A stretch of 47,482 nucleotides of DNA from contig PWUB01000355.1 in assembly GCA_003563755.1 (NCBI GenBank), positions 1-47,482 of the forward strand. Reading direction: 5' to 3'. The translations under genes and the position numbers were made by a program. Shown piece after piece: positions 1-7,377 of the stretch (its first letter is position 1; every line of letters starts with the position of its first letter). The notes under the pieces are model-generated. The model was not told the DNA's origin. It made no database searches and saw only the letters and a program-made list of their open reading frames with translations. The DNA is from Clostridia bacterium (lineage in GTDB: Bacteria > Bacillota_E > SLMV01 > PUMD01).

Positions 1-372
1 GAAGGCTGCCGCCACCACCCCGGTACCCGCTCCAATCATGGTCCCGGCACTCCAGTGGCGCTGCAGTCCCAGCCCGAAGGCCACTCCTATGAAACCGACG
101 ATGGCCACCCCCGCGAACAGCGCCTGGAGAATGCCCATGAACATGGCTGTCAGCATGGCGATGACTCCGACGGTCATCAGCCCGTATCGAAGACCGTGGC
201 GCAGTATCACGACCATGACCGGTATCGGCCAGATCAGGATCACAAGGATGCCGGCTATGGGAAGGTATGCCCCGAGAAACATCAACAGGACGGTTATGGC
301 CGCCAGCAGTGCGCTCTCAACCAGCGGTCGTGCCCCCCCGCCGCCGTCACCGTGCCGATCCTCTATGATCAA
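1..372 (-). CDS. YybS family (DUF2232) membrane protein, 3'-truncated by window edge
   Basis: Only the first 124 codons lie in the window and the gene continues past position 1. A short basic/acidic N-terminus is followed by closely packed hydrophobic segments (LLAAITVLLMFLGAYLPIAG, then ILVILIWPIPVMVVILRHG), as in the YybS/DUF2232 multi-pass membrane family. In clostridia this family sits between rpsR and gdpP/rplI, and the neighbours here match that order. The start is a TTG whose first base is the last base of the upstream gene's final codon (TTGA, 4-base overlap), with AGAGGGG about 8 bases upstream. The first in-frame ATG would remove the first membrane segment. The function of the family is not established. 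Confidence 0.75.
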   Translation of the reverse strand, partial: MIIEDRHGDGGGGARPLVESALLAAITVLLMFLGAYLPIAGILVILIWPIPVMVVILRHGLRYGLMTVGVIAMLTAMFMGILQALFAGVAIVGFIGVAFGLGLQRHWSAGTMIGAGTGVVAAAF

Positions 373-692
373 TCACGTCCCCTCTGTTCGTCCCGGTAGT
401 CGACCAGCGCTGAAAGGTCTCCGTACCAGGTCTCCAGCTGGTGGTCATCCCGTACGGCGGACCTCAAGCGCTGATCGATACGGGCGTCGACGCGGGAGAA
501 GCTGATTCCCAGTCGCCTCGCCAGCAGGTAACAGCAGGATGCGATGGCTGCCATGCAGTCCACCACGGCGTCCTCCCGTGCCGTCATCAGGGCGCGAAAA
601 AGGCTTCCCAACTGCCGCGTGATCTCGGTCTTAAGCCACTCAATGGCGTGAACGTTCTTGGCAATTCCCGTATCATCCTTCGGTCTGATCAC
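369..692 (-). CDS. MazG-like family protein
   Basis: A 107-residue protein starting with GTG. It resembles the short MazG-like proteins (all-alpha NTP-pyrophosphatase fold) that clostridia carry just after rpsR. Features are a helical N-terminus (AIEWLKTEITRQLGSLFRAL), a central helix DAVVDCMAAIASCCYLLARRLG, and a C-terminal DxxL...W.GDLSAL segment. The acidic ExxE/D metal-binding motifs of true MazG are not obvious, so enzymatic activity is uncertain. It lies 63 bases downstream of rpsR and overlaps the next gene by 4 bases, so it is probably cotranscribed with rpsF-ssb-rpsR. Assignment rests on length, composition and position. Confidence 0.6.
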   Translation of the reverse strand: MIRPKDDTGIAKNVHAIEWLKTEITRQLGSLFRALMTAREDAVVDCMAAIASCCYLLARRLGISFSRVDARIDQRLRSAVRDDHQLETWYGDLSALVDYRDEQRGRD

Positions 693-702
693 TTCTTCTG
701 GC

Positions 703-718
703 GCACCGTAACCGGTGC
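703..718 (-). other. short hairpin between rpsR and the MazG-like gene
   Basis: A perfect 6-bp stem GCACCG / CGGTGC with the loop GTTA (minus-strand sense) ends 11 bases before the GTG start of the MazG-like gene. No U-run follows, so it is not a typical intrinsic terminator. It could tune translation or act as a processing or stability element. Its role is unproven. Confidence 0.4.
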
Positions 719-755
719 TCTGTCCCTCCCCTCCCGAAGGCCGACTGTCAGAGGA

Positions 756-989
756 TCATTCCACCGTGAAGGGGAGCAGGGCCATGATGCGCGCCCTCTT
801 TATCGCCCGCGTCAGCTGCCGCTGGTGCCGGGCGCAGTTTCCCGTGATGCGGCGCGGCAGGATCTTCCCCCGGTCGCTCAAGAAACGGCGCAGTCGTCCC
901 ACATCCTTGTAGTCGACAGAATCGATACTATCAACGCAGAAGGAACAGACCTTCCTTCTGCGGCCACGTCCTCCACCTCTACGTGCCAA
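756..989 (-). CDS. rpsR: 30S ribosomal protein S18
   Basis: A 77-residue S18, the small-subunit platform protein that pairs with S6. The diagnostic core [24 protein letters not shown] is present (here [20 protein letters not shown]). It is a Cys-containing form: Cys15 and Cys18 (CSFC) with Cys52 and His55 (CARH) form a potential zinc site, as in the C+ version of S18. The start is TTG at 989, seven bases after AGGAGGTG, which overlaps the stop of ssb (TAGGAGG). It is the third gene of the rpsF-ssb-rpsR operon. Confidence 0.97.
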   Translation of the reverse strand: MARRGGGRGRRRKVCSFCVDSIDSVDYKDVGRLRRFLSDRGKILPRRITGNCARHQRQLTRAIKRARIMALLPFTVE

Positions 990-1002
990 GCATCAACACC
1001 TC

Positions 1003-1416
1003 CTAGTTGAAAGGTACATCGGCATCATCGTCATCGAGAAAATCATCGAGGAGATCGTCGTCCTTGGTGTCTCTGCGCTTGCGCGGCCGATCATCGTCAG
1101 GCCAGTCGAGGAAGCGCACGTCTTCCGCGACGATCTCGGTCTTCCAGCGGCGGTCGCCGTCCTGGGTCTCCCACGACCGGGTCTGTACCCGGCCACGCAC
1201 CGCCACCAGGCGTCCCTTGCGGAGGTTCTGCGCGACCGTCTCAGCAAGTTTGCGCCAGCACACCACGTCCAAAAAGTCCGCCTCGCGTTCACCTTCCCGG
1301 TTGGTGAAGGGCCGCTGAACTGCTATGCGGAAGTTCGTTACCGCGGTGCCGTCAACGGTATAGCGGGGTTCGGGGTCAGCTGCCAGCCGCCCTATCAAGA
1401 CCACTACGTTCAGCAT
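1003..1416 (-). CDS. ssb: single-stranded DNA-binding protein
   Basis: A 137-residue SSB that coats ssDNA and recruits replication and repair partners through its tail. The N-terminal OB fold (about residues 1-105) begins [19 protein letters not shown] and includes the FRIAVQRPF and [13 protein letters not shown] strands. A short acidic linker leads to DDDADVPFN. The C-terminal tip is unusual: the family normally ends exactly in PF, whereas here an extra Asn follows (CCT TTC AAC TAG). ATG start with GGGAGG 8 bases upstream. It lies between rpsF and rpsR, the standard Bacillota arrangement. Confidence 0.97.
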   Translation of the reverse strand: MLNVVVLIGRLAADPEPRYTVDGTAVTNFRIAVQRPFTNREGEREADFLDVVCWRKLAETVAQNLRKGRLVAVRGRVQTRSWETQDGDRRWKTEIVAEDVRFLDWPDDDRPRKRRDTKDDDLLDDFLDDDDADVPFN

Positions 1417-1453
1417 CCGGTATTCCTCCCCTCGCCGTCAGCTACCTCGTTGC

Positions 1454-1768
1454 TCACTCTCGTATCCTGAAGATCATGCTCCGCATGACACGTTCGTCCA
1501 TGCGCATCCTGCGATCGAGCTCGTTCGTTACCCTGTCGCTCTTCGCCGAGAAACTCATGATAACATAGTGGCCTTCACCGTGGTCATCGATCTCGTAGGC
1601 GAGACGGCGCATTCCCCAGTCATCCACGTCGTGTACGTCGCCGCCCAGCTCCTCGGCCAGCTGGCGATACAGCTGCGCCAGTTCGCTGGTCGATTCTGAC
1701 CCCAGCTCGGGATTCACGATGTACATCAGTTCGTAATTGTAGGCATCATGGTAATCGCGGGATTCCAA
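1454..1768 (-). CDS. rpsF: 30S ribosomal protein S6
   Basis: A 104-residue S6, the ferredoxin-like small-subunit protein that forms a heterodimer with S18. Characteristic segments are YELMYIVNPEL, a helix (ELAQLYRQLAEELGGDVHDVDDWGMRRLAYEI) and HYVIMSFSAKSDRVTNELDRRMRMDERVMRSMIFR. Start is TTG at 1768 with GGAGG nine bases upstream. It is the first gene of the operon, with a leader of about 95 bases carrying a hairpin and a good promoter. Confidence 0.96.
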   Translation of the reverse strand: MESRDYHDAYNYELMYIVNPELGSESTSELAQLYRQLAEELGGDVHDVDDWGMRRLAYEIDDHGEGHYVIMSFSAKSDRVTNELDRRMRMDERVMRSMIFRIRE

Positions 1769-1798
1769 TTCAGAAAGCCTCCTTCCCTCGGGCTCACG

Positions 1799-1820
1799 GC
1801 CTTGTCTCCTCGGACAAGGC
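1799..1820 (-). promoter_or_regulatory. candidate S6:S18 leader hairpin
   Basis: In the rpsF 5' leader (minus strand) an 8-bp perfect stem GCCTTGTC / GACAAGGC encloses CGAGGA, so the hairpin shows a CCG where stem meets loop. Many bacterial rpsF leaders carry an S6:S18-binding structure with a conserved CCG next to a hairpin, used for autoregulation. The position (between promoter and rpsF) and the CCG fit, but I could not check the full consensus. Confidence 0.4.
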
Positions 1821-1868
1821 AGGAAGAGAATGTGTGGATTTCAGTGCCGCTCGTCCTGCGGCCTATGT

Positions 1869-1897
1869 ATTATAGCACCCGGTGCTTCCCACTTCAA
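1869..1897 (-). promoter_or_regulatory. promoter of rpsF-ssb-rpsR
   Basis: On the minus strand, TTGAAG (-35, 1892-1897) is separated by 17 bases from a perfect TATAAT (-10, 1869-1874). Predicted start of transcription is near 1862, giving a leader of about 95 bases. The -35 begins only a few bases after the ychF stop codon. Confidence 0.7.
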
Positions 1898-1909
1898 ACT
1901 ACCGGGTGC
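1875..1909 (-). repeat. inverted repeat at the ychF 3' end, overlapping the rpsF promoter
   Basis: A 9-bp perfect inverted repeat GCACCCGGT ... ACCGGGTGC with a 17-base loop. One arm contains the end of ychF and the other fills most of the -35/-10 spacer of the rpsF promoter. No U-run follows; TATAATAC comes directly after. It could be a weak ychF terminator or an operator for the rpsF promoter. Confidence 0.5.
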
Positions 1910-3005
1910 CAGGGGGATCGAACCTCACCTGGATGACATCCCCCTCCTGGACAATGTAGTCGCGGCCCTGAATCCTCGCGCTTCCCCTCCTCTGGGCCTC
2001 GGTCCTCGATCCCGCCCTGATCAGATCGTCCGCCTTTATGACCTCGGCGCGGATGAAGCCCTCCGCCATGTCCGAGTGCACCTTGCGGGCTGCCTCCACC
2101 ACCGTCTGACCGCCCGGCAGCGACCGCGCCCGGGTCTCCCGCTCGTTGCCGGTGAAATAGGTGATCAACCCCAGGACATCGTGGGCCATGCGCAAAAATC
2201 GATCCCTCGCCGTCTCCTCCAGCCCCAGATCGTCCAGGAAGTCCTCTCGTTCCCCCGGCAGTAAGGCTGTCAGCTCCTCCTCGAACCTGGCGGTCAGCAC
2301 CAGGGCCCTCATACCGCGTTCGGATGCCAGCCTGAGGATCGGCTCCACCAGGGGGTTCCCTTCGCCGGAAGCGGCCAGTTCTTCATCGACGTTCACCACG
2401 TACACCACCGGGCGCCTGGTCAGCAGGTGCAGTTCCTGCAGAAGCCTCTCCTCACCATGGGACAGGGACGACGCAGCAAGGTATTCGTCCTTTTTAATCC
2501 TGGCCTGTAGGGAATCCAGATGCCCGAGCTCTTCCCGGGGGGCAGCCTGTCCACCCTTCGCCCGAACGAGAGCCGTCTCGCGGCGCCTCTCTATGGCGTC
2601 GAGGTCGGCGGCCCGCAGCTCGGCCTCTATGAGGTGAATATCCCTGAGAGGATCCACCTCACCCTCGGAGTGGGTAACGTCATCCCGGTGGAAGGCCCTC
2701 ACCACGTGGGCGATGGCATCGACCTGGCGGATGTGACCCAGGAACCGGTTGCCCAAACCCTCGCCGCGGCTGGCCCCCCTCACGAGTCCGGCGATGTCCA
2801 CTATCCTCACCGTGGCCGGCACGACCTGGGCCGAACCCAGGGCCTCGGCCACCGGAATCAGGCGGTCGTCGGGAACCTCCACCGTACCCACGTTCTGCTC
2901 GACGGTGGTGAACGGGTACACCCCCGTCTCCGCCCCGGCCCCCGTGAGACAGTTGAACAACGTGGACTTGCCTGCGTTCGGAAGCCCCACCACACCCAGC
3001 TGCAT
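1899..3005 (-). CDS. ychF: YchF (Obg-family ribosome-associated ATPase/GTPase)
   Basis: A 368-residue YchF/OLA1 family P-loop protein that binds ribosomes and, unlike other Obg relatives, prefers ATP. The G1 motif GLPNAGKS is at residues 7-14, G3 DIAGLV near 70, and the family-specific NVDE in place of NKxD at 205-208. A coiled-coil insert lies around 130-200. The C-terminal TGS domain ends with GRDYIVQEGDVIQVRF. ATG start with GGGGGTGAT eight bases upstream. Full length. It lies between DUF951 and rpsF, as in the Bacillus origin region. Confidence 0.96.
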   Translation of the reverse strand: MQLGVVGLPNAGKSTLFNCLTGAGAETGVYPFTTVEQNVGTVEVPDDRLIPVAEALGSAQVVPATVRIVDIAGLVRGASRGEGLGNRFLGHIRQVDAIAHVVRAFHRDDVTHSEGEVDPLRDIHLIEAELRAADLDAIERRRETALVRAKGGQAAPREELGHLDSLQARIKKDEYLAASSLSHGEERLLQELHLLTRRPVVYVVNVDEELAASGEGNPLVEPILRLASERGMRALVLTARFEEELTALLPGEREDFLDDLGLEETARDRFLRMAHDVLGLITYFTGNERETRARSLPGGQTVVEAARKVHSDMAEGFIRAEVIKADDLIRAGSRTEAQRRGSARIQGRDYIVQEGDVIQVRFDPPGTR

Positions 3006-3016
3006 AGCATCACCCC

Positions 3017-3226
3017 CTATTTTGGATCCTCATCGGGATGCTCAACCCTGCGGGTACGTGATTCGACCCTGCGCCTGCTCAGCATGGCCAGGCGTCCACA
3101 TCCCATGCAGCGCAGTCGAAAGTCAGCCCCCACCCGCAGCACCTCCCACCTGCTGCTTCCGCAGGGATGGGGTTTCTTGAGAGTTACGATGTCACCGATA
3201 CCTATCGTGGGTCTCTCCCTGGTCAT
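3017..3226 (-). CDS. DUF951 domain protein
   Basis: A 69-residue protein from ATG 3226, which overlaps the MscS stop as ATGA. An in-frame GTG at 3238 would add four residues. The family signature is present: IGIGDIVTLKKPHPCGS, W.VLRVGADFRLRCMGCGR. Two Cys (CMGC) plus the upstream Cys in HPCG resemble a small zinc-ribbon fold. Function unknown; the family is widespread in Bacillota near ychF. The basic, Arg-rich C-terminus would suit nucleic-acid contact, which is inference only. Confidence 0.85.
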   Translation of the reverse strand: MTRERPTIGIGDIVTLKKPHPCGSSRWEVLRVGADFRLRCMGCGRLAMLSRRRVESRTRRVEHPDEDPK

Positions 3227-4119
3227 CGGTGCACACACCCATCATCACCCCGACGGTGGGAGCCTACCTTTGTCAGCTCGCTGGGTACCAGGACGCGGCG
3301 GGGATAGGGAATCTCCACCCCACGCTCCGCGAGTCGATTCTTGATCTTCCTACGCAGCACCCTCTCCGTGGCCCACTGCTGCATGTTGGCCGTTTTTGCC
3401 CACACCCGTAGTGTCACGGAGGAGTCGTTGAAGGACTGCACGCCGAGCACCCTGGGCCCCTCGACGATCTCGGGGACCTCCTCGGCCAGCTGTGCACAGA
3501 GCTCCTCGAGGACCTCGATGGCCTCGTCGACCTTCTCCTCGTAGGCAATGTCCACGTCCACCATTGCTCGCATGGGACCGCGGGAGTAGTTGGTCACCTG
3601 GCTGATGGTACCGTTGGGCAGAAAATTGACCTCTCCCGCGAAACTGCGCACACGTGTCATGCGAAGCCCCATCTCCTCGACCGTTCCCGAGACGCCGCCC
3701 ATGCTGACGAAATCGCCCACGGTGAACTGGTTCTCGTAAAGAAAGAAGAAACCAGAGATCACGTCCCTGACGATGTGCTGGGCTCCGAAGCCCACGGCGA
3801 GGCCGAGGACACCTGCACCGGCGATTATCTGGGCGATGGGGACGCCCACCAGGGGCAGGAGGGTCGTCACGGCCAAGAAGCCGACCGCATACCGGGCGAT
3901 TGACTTGGAGAGGCCTCGCAGTGTCTCGGCCCGACGTATCTCGTCCTCGGCAGACATGCGCCGCTCTGTGGCATCTATGCCCCGGTCCACCGTCGCGTTT
4001 ACCAGCCGCAGCAGCACGTTCGCACCCACGACCACCAGCACTATCTTCAGAAAGGTGTGGGCCCATGCAACCAACCGCACATTCGCCGTGTATTCCCGCC
4101 ACATACCGCTCCAGTCCAC
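3223..4119 (-). CDS. small-conductance mechanosensitive channel (MscS family)
   Basis: A 298-residue membrane channel that opens under membrane tension to release solutes. Hydrophobic segments lie near residues 15-40, 70-90 and 95-125. The pore-lining helix and following beta domain are clear: IIAGAGVLGLAVGFGAQHIVRDVISGFFFLYENQFTVGDFV, then GVSGTVEEMGLRMTRVRSF and LPNGTISQVTNYSRG. A C-terminal alpha/beta domain follows. Length is close to E. coli MscS (286). Start GTG 4119; ATG 4104 is an alternative with GGAG close upstream. It overlaps DUF951 by 4 bases. Confidence 0.92.
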   Translation of the reverse strand: MDWSGMWREYTANVRLVAWAHTFLKIVLVVVGANVLLRLVNATVDRGIDATERRMSAEDEIRRAETLRGLSKSIARYAVGFLAVTTLLPLVGVPIAQIIAGAGVLGLAVGFGAQHIVRDVISGFFFLYENQFTVGDFVSMGGVSGTVEEMGLRMTRVRSFAGEVNFLPNGTISQVTNYSRGPMRAMVDVDIAYEEKVDEAIEVLEELCAQLAEEVPEIVEGPRVLGVQSFNDSSVTLRVWAKTANMQQWATERVLRRKIKNRLAERGVEIPYPRRVLVPSELTKVGSHRRGDDGCVHR

Positions 4120-4139
4120 TATAATCTACCACCCTTCCC

Positions 4140-4159
4140 GTCACGATCCCCCCGTGACC
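4140..4159 (-). other. hairpin between cvpA-like gene and MscS gene
   Basis: GTCACG and CGTGAC form a 6-bp stem around a G-rich loop in the 79-base gap. No U-run follows on the minus strand. It may weakly separate the two genes; evidence is limited to the inverted repeat. Confidence 0.35.
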
Positions 4160-4198
4160 CTCAAGATCACACGGTCAGAAGCGGGGCTCACCCCCCTG

Positions 4199-4795
4199 TC
4201 AGGATACCACCTCCAGCAGCCGCTCGCTCAGGGGACTGAGGACGTAAAAGACCCTCACCAGCTCCTGGGCCAGGGGTGAACCGTAAACCAGGGCGTCCAT
4301 TCCATGAAGTGCCGGATACGAGGCTGATGCCATGAGCAGCACACCCAAAAGCACCGATATGAAGAGGGCTGACGCCATGAAACTGAAGACACCGCCCATC
4401 ATGTGGTCCAGCGCTCCCGTGAAGCCCCAGCCCACAGCTGCATGTATCACTTTCGCCACGAAGCGCGCAGCCAGGGTCACCAGGACGAAGACGAAGAGGA
4501 AGCCCAGTACCAGCAGGACCAGTTCCGCGAACTCCGAGTAGCTGGCACCCGGTGATATCACCCCACCGACCTGGCGCGGAAAGGGAACGGTCTCCGCGAG
4601 GTAATCCGTCATCGTAGCGCCCCAGGCCCACCTGTTCTCCATGAACTCGGCCACGGCAGGAGCCCAGGCCCAGCCTGCTGCCACACCGACCACCAACCCC
4701 AAGAGCCCGAACAGGGAACGTACGAATCCACGCCTGACGCCGTTGATTGTGCCCAGACATATGATCATGAGGACCGCAAAATCCAGCCATGTCAA
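4199..4795 (-). CDS. CvpA family membrane protein
   Basis: A 198-residue CvpA/colicin V production-type protein. It begins LTWLDFAVLMIICLGTINGVRRGFVRSLFGLLGLVVG, the standard CvpA start with a first membrane helix and a G.RRG turn. Helices around 25-45, 95-120 and 140-165 follow, the second being ELVLLVLGFLFVFVLVTLAARF. The start is TTG 4795, five bases after GGAGGTGA. A GTG at 4804 lies inside that ribosome site and is less likely. The role in Bacillota is unclear. It lies immediately downstream of the DMT transporter. Confidence 0.88.
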   Translation of the reverse strand: MTWLDFAVLMIICLGTINGVRRGFVRSLFGLLGLVVGVAAGWAWAPAVAEFMENRWAWGATMTDYLAETVPFPRQVGGVISPGASYSEFAELVLLVLGFLFVFVLVTLAARFVAKVIHAAVGWGFTGALDHMMGGVFSFMASALFISVLLGVLLMASASYPALHGMDALVYGSPLAQELVRVFYVLSPLSERLLEVVS

Positions 4796-4800
4796 CGCTC

Positions 4801-5706
4801 TCACCTCCCGGAGTGCCGCGGCGGAACCTCCCCCACTCCTGGTTCGTTTCTCCTGCCCATCAGGGCCATCAGGCCTGCCAGGATCAACACGCCGCCTAGA
4901 ACCTGGTGGTGCCCCGGCGCTTCCCTGAGCACCAGGTACGCTAGCAGCGTCGCCCCCACCGGCTCGCCGAGGATGGAAGCCGAGACATCGAAGGCCTGCG
5001 TGTGCGCCAGCGACCAGTTCAAGAGCGTATGCCCCAACAGGGTCGGTATGACCGCCAGGGCTATGAAGAGGCCGTGCTCCCCTGCCCCGTAGCCGGCGAG
5101 CGGCACCGACATCACCCGCGAGAGCAATCCCACCCACAGCATGGCGGAAGCATAGACCACGGTGGTGTACGGCAGTGTTGCCACCCGGGCCCTCACCTGG
5201 CGTCCTCCCAGAAAGTAGAAGGCAATGGCCAGGGCGCTGCCCAGGGCCAACGCGTCACCATACAGGGATCCCCCGCCCAGGGCAAAATCACCACCGGCGA
5301 TGACCGCCGTTCCTACAAGGGCCAATAGGATACAGAGGACCCCCCGGCGTCCGAGCCGCTCACCGAGGAACCAGTACGCCAACAGGGCCGTGAACACCGG
5401 GTGAAAGGCTCCCAGCACCGTTGCAGCTGCCACGGTGGTGTGCTCCAGGGAGCTGATCCACAGGGTGAAGTGAACGGCGAGAGCCGCTCCCGCGATGAAG
5501 GACTTCAGCAGCATCTCGCGGTCAAAGGCCCGGTAGTCCTTCAGCGATGTGAGGGACAAAAGCCCATGGATCGCCGCCGCGTACGCCAGTCTATAGAAGG
5601 CGATGGCAACGGCCGGGGCATCGGCCAGCCGCACCAGGATGGAGCCCGACGACACACAGACCACCGCCAGCACCAGGATCGCAACCGCTGCCCTGTTAGT
5701 CTGCAA
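4801..5706 (-). CDS. DMT-superfamily permease (EamA family)
   Basis: A 301-residue ten-helix transporter made of two EamA repeats. The first contains GSILVRLADAPAVAIAFYRL and LEHTTVAAATVLGAFHPVFTALLAYWFLGERLGRRG. The second repeats the pattern with AVIPTLLGHTLLNWSLAHTQAFDVSASILGEPVGATLLAYLVLREAP. The ExxL(G)ER/EPVxA motifs are typical of drug/metabolite exporters. Substrate cannot be told from sequence. Start TTG 5706 with GAGG upstream. It sits between a small membrane protein and cvpA, probably in one transcript. Confidence 0.88.
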   Translation of the reverse strand: MQTNRAAVAILVLAVVCVSSGSILVRLADAPAVAIAFYRLAYAAAIHGLLSLTSLKDYRAFDREMLLKSFIAGAALAVHFTLWISSLEHTTVAAATVLGAFHPVFTALLAYWFLGERLGRRGVLCILLALVGTAVIAGGDFALGGGSLYGDALALGSALAIAFYFLGGRQVRARVATLPYTTVVYASAMLWVGLLSRVMSVPLAGYGAGEHGLFIALAVIPTLLGHTLLNWSLAHTQAFDVSASILGEPVGATLLAYLVLREAPGHHQVLGGVLILAGLMALMGRRNEPGVGEVPPRHSGR

Positions 5707-5718
5707 TTACCGTCATCC

Positions 5719-6099
5719 TCACCAATGATATGAGGCATCCAGAAGAACATACGCCAGGTACGCGACCCAGGCTACAGGCTCCGGTGCCAGCTCCGTTGAC
5801 AGAGTCTGGCTGACATGGATGATGACCAGGGTCAGAACCGCCATCAGGGCACCGAACCCTATCATGACCTCTCGCACGTCTGAACGGGAGCTCCGAAGCA
5901 CGGGCCAGTATCTGCTCACCCACCACTCGCCGATGATGCCCACGGTTGCGAAGGAAAAAACCGTCCTGAACCAGAGGGGATGCTCCGGCCACAGCTGCTC
6001 GATCTCCATATGCACCAGCAAGAGTGCTCCCGCCAGAATCATCGCCAGGGCCCAGAAGGGTACCTGCTTCATGCCCGGAAGACGTGGTCGATTGCTCAC
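5719..6099 (-). CDS. hypothetical membrane protein
   Basis: A 126-residue protein not recognised. Four hydrophobic stretches are visible: FWALAMILAGALLLVHM, LWFRTVFSFATVGIIGEWW, VMIGFGALMAVLTLVIIHV and VAWVAYLAYVLLDASY. A basic N-terminus (SNRPRLPGMK) favours a cytoplasmic start. GTG start with GGGAG eight bases upstream, overlapping the end of the preceding gene's stop region. It is sandwiched between a propeller-like protein and the DMT transporter, so it is probably part of the same cell-envelope operon. Confidence 0.6.
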   Translation of the reverse strand: MSNRPRLPGMKQVPFWALAMILAGALLLVHMEIEQLWPEHPLWFRTVFSFATVGIIGEWWVSRYWPVLRSSRSDVREVMIGFGALMAVLTLVIIHVSQTLSTELAPEPVAWVAYLAYVLLDASYHW

Positions 6100-6111
6100 A
6101 GTCTTCGCTCC

Positions 6112-7377
6112 CTAAGGATCGACATCGAGGCGGAACTGGAGGAGGCTTTCCGCGGTAACCACCGAAAGGTAGACCCCGGCGCTCTCTCCAGCAGGATGGA
6201 ACGTGTCCCATGCGAGGGGCGAGCAGTCGAGGTGCGCCGACCACATCCTCCGCGCCCATGCATCGTAGACGCTGACTCGTTCCTCCGTCATCAGCACGAA
6301 CACCTCCGGGTGTCCGGGCAGCGGAAACAGGGTCACAACGGTCGAATCAGTGACGATCTGGCTCAACACCTCTCCCTCACGGTCCAAAAAGAAGATGGTG
6401 CGCTCCGAGGCGACCGCAAGTCCGTCGGACAGCACCGCTACCGCCTTCAGCTCACCGGCGACCTGTCCCCGCGAAGGCCTGAAGGTCCACGAAGGCTCAC
6501 CGCCCCCGACCTGGTAAGCGCAGACCTCCTGCTCCGTGTACACCACCGGGCCCATGGGAGTCGCATTCGAGCACGTTGATGCGAAATGCATCACGCCGGA
6601 GCCCGGGGCCGCCTGCAGCGGCCACCACCATCCAATCTCCCCTGACTCGACGGTGAGAAGTCCCCGATCCCTACCCCCCTCAACGGCCTGCAAATCGGAC
6701 ATATCCAACACGAGGAGGAGCACGTCGCCGAGGTGTGAAATCCCGCCCTCGATCACCACGGATCCGGGTATGACCAGGGGACGGCCCTCCCACGTCCCCC
6801 CACGCCAGAACCATACATGCTCCTCCAGGAGTCTCTCGCCGGATGGTTCCCATGCCCGCTCAGAAAAGGTCTCAGGGTAAGAACCGCCTCCAATGACGGT
6901 CGAGATGCAGGCGAGCCCCTCGGAGGCCGGGTACAGGCCCGTTACCGCGCCCTCCGGTACGGTCCAGACGACGGACGCCGGACCCTCTTGTCCTGCCGTG
7001 ATCACGACCACCTCCCTGCCGCCGAGGGCTGCCACGGCCAGTCCCTGGTCCGTCTTCGCTGTCAAAAGCGGCACATCCTCACCATGGTCTGCCAACACCA
7101 GGGGCAGCCTGTCGCCTGACAGGGTAACCTCGTAGGGCCCACCGGGGCCGCCCTTGAGAATCAGGGCTGAGACACCCTCTCCGGCTGCTCCCCGTGGAGA
7201 CACCATCGCCACACCCACCGGCGGCTCATCACCGGATATCGGTCGATCCAGTATCAGCGTAACAGCCAGGGATCTCTCGGGGCGCGAGCTGAGTGCGAGG
7301 GGGTAACCCCTCACGATGAAAGATACGATGGCCACAAAGGCCAGCAACCACACCAACGGCGGCAGCGCTCGCCTCAA
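6112..7377 (-). CDS. membrane-anchored beta-propeller-like protein (possible DUF5711)
   Basis: About 421 residues: one N-terminal membrane helix (LPPLVWLLAFVAIVSFIVRG), then an extracytoplasmic region of repeated beta-rich units with D/G-rich turns and W residues (WTVPEGAVTGLYPASEGLACI, FFLDREGEVLSQIVTDSTVV, VSVYDAWARRMWSAHLD). This pattern suggests a WD/PQQ-like propeller and resembles DUF5711 proteins of Firmicutes, without a sure match. The start shown is TTG overlapping the TPR gene's stop (TTGA). An in-frame ATG at 7437 has GGGAGG eight bases upstream and would add 20 residues. Function unknown. Confidence 0.6.
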   Translation of the reverse strand: MRRALPPLVWLLAFVAIVSFIVRGYPLALSSRPERSLAVTLILDRPISGDEPPVGVAMVSPRGAAGEGVSALILKGGPGGPYEVTLSGDRLPLVLADHGEDVPLLTAKTDQGLAVAALGGREVVVITAGQEGPASVVWTVPEGAVTGLYPASEGLACISTVIGGGSYPETFSERAWEPSGERLLEEHVWFWRGGTWEGRPLVIPGSVVIEGGISHLGDVLLLVLDMSDLQAVEGGRDRGLLTVESGEIGWWWPLQAAPGSGVMHFASTCSNATPMGPVVYTEQEVCAYQVGGGEPSWTFRPSRGQVAGELKAVAVLSDGLAVASERTIFFLDREGEVLSQIVTDSTVVTLFPLPGHPEVFVLMTEERVSVYDAWARRMWSAHLDCSPLAWDTFHPAGESAGVYLSVVTAESLLQFRLDVDP

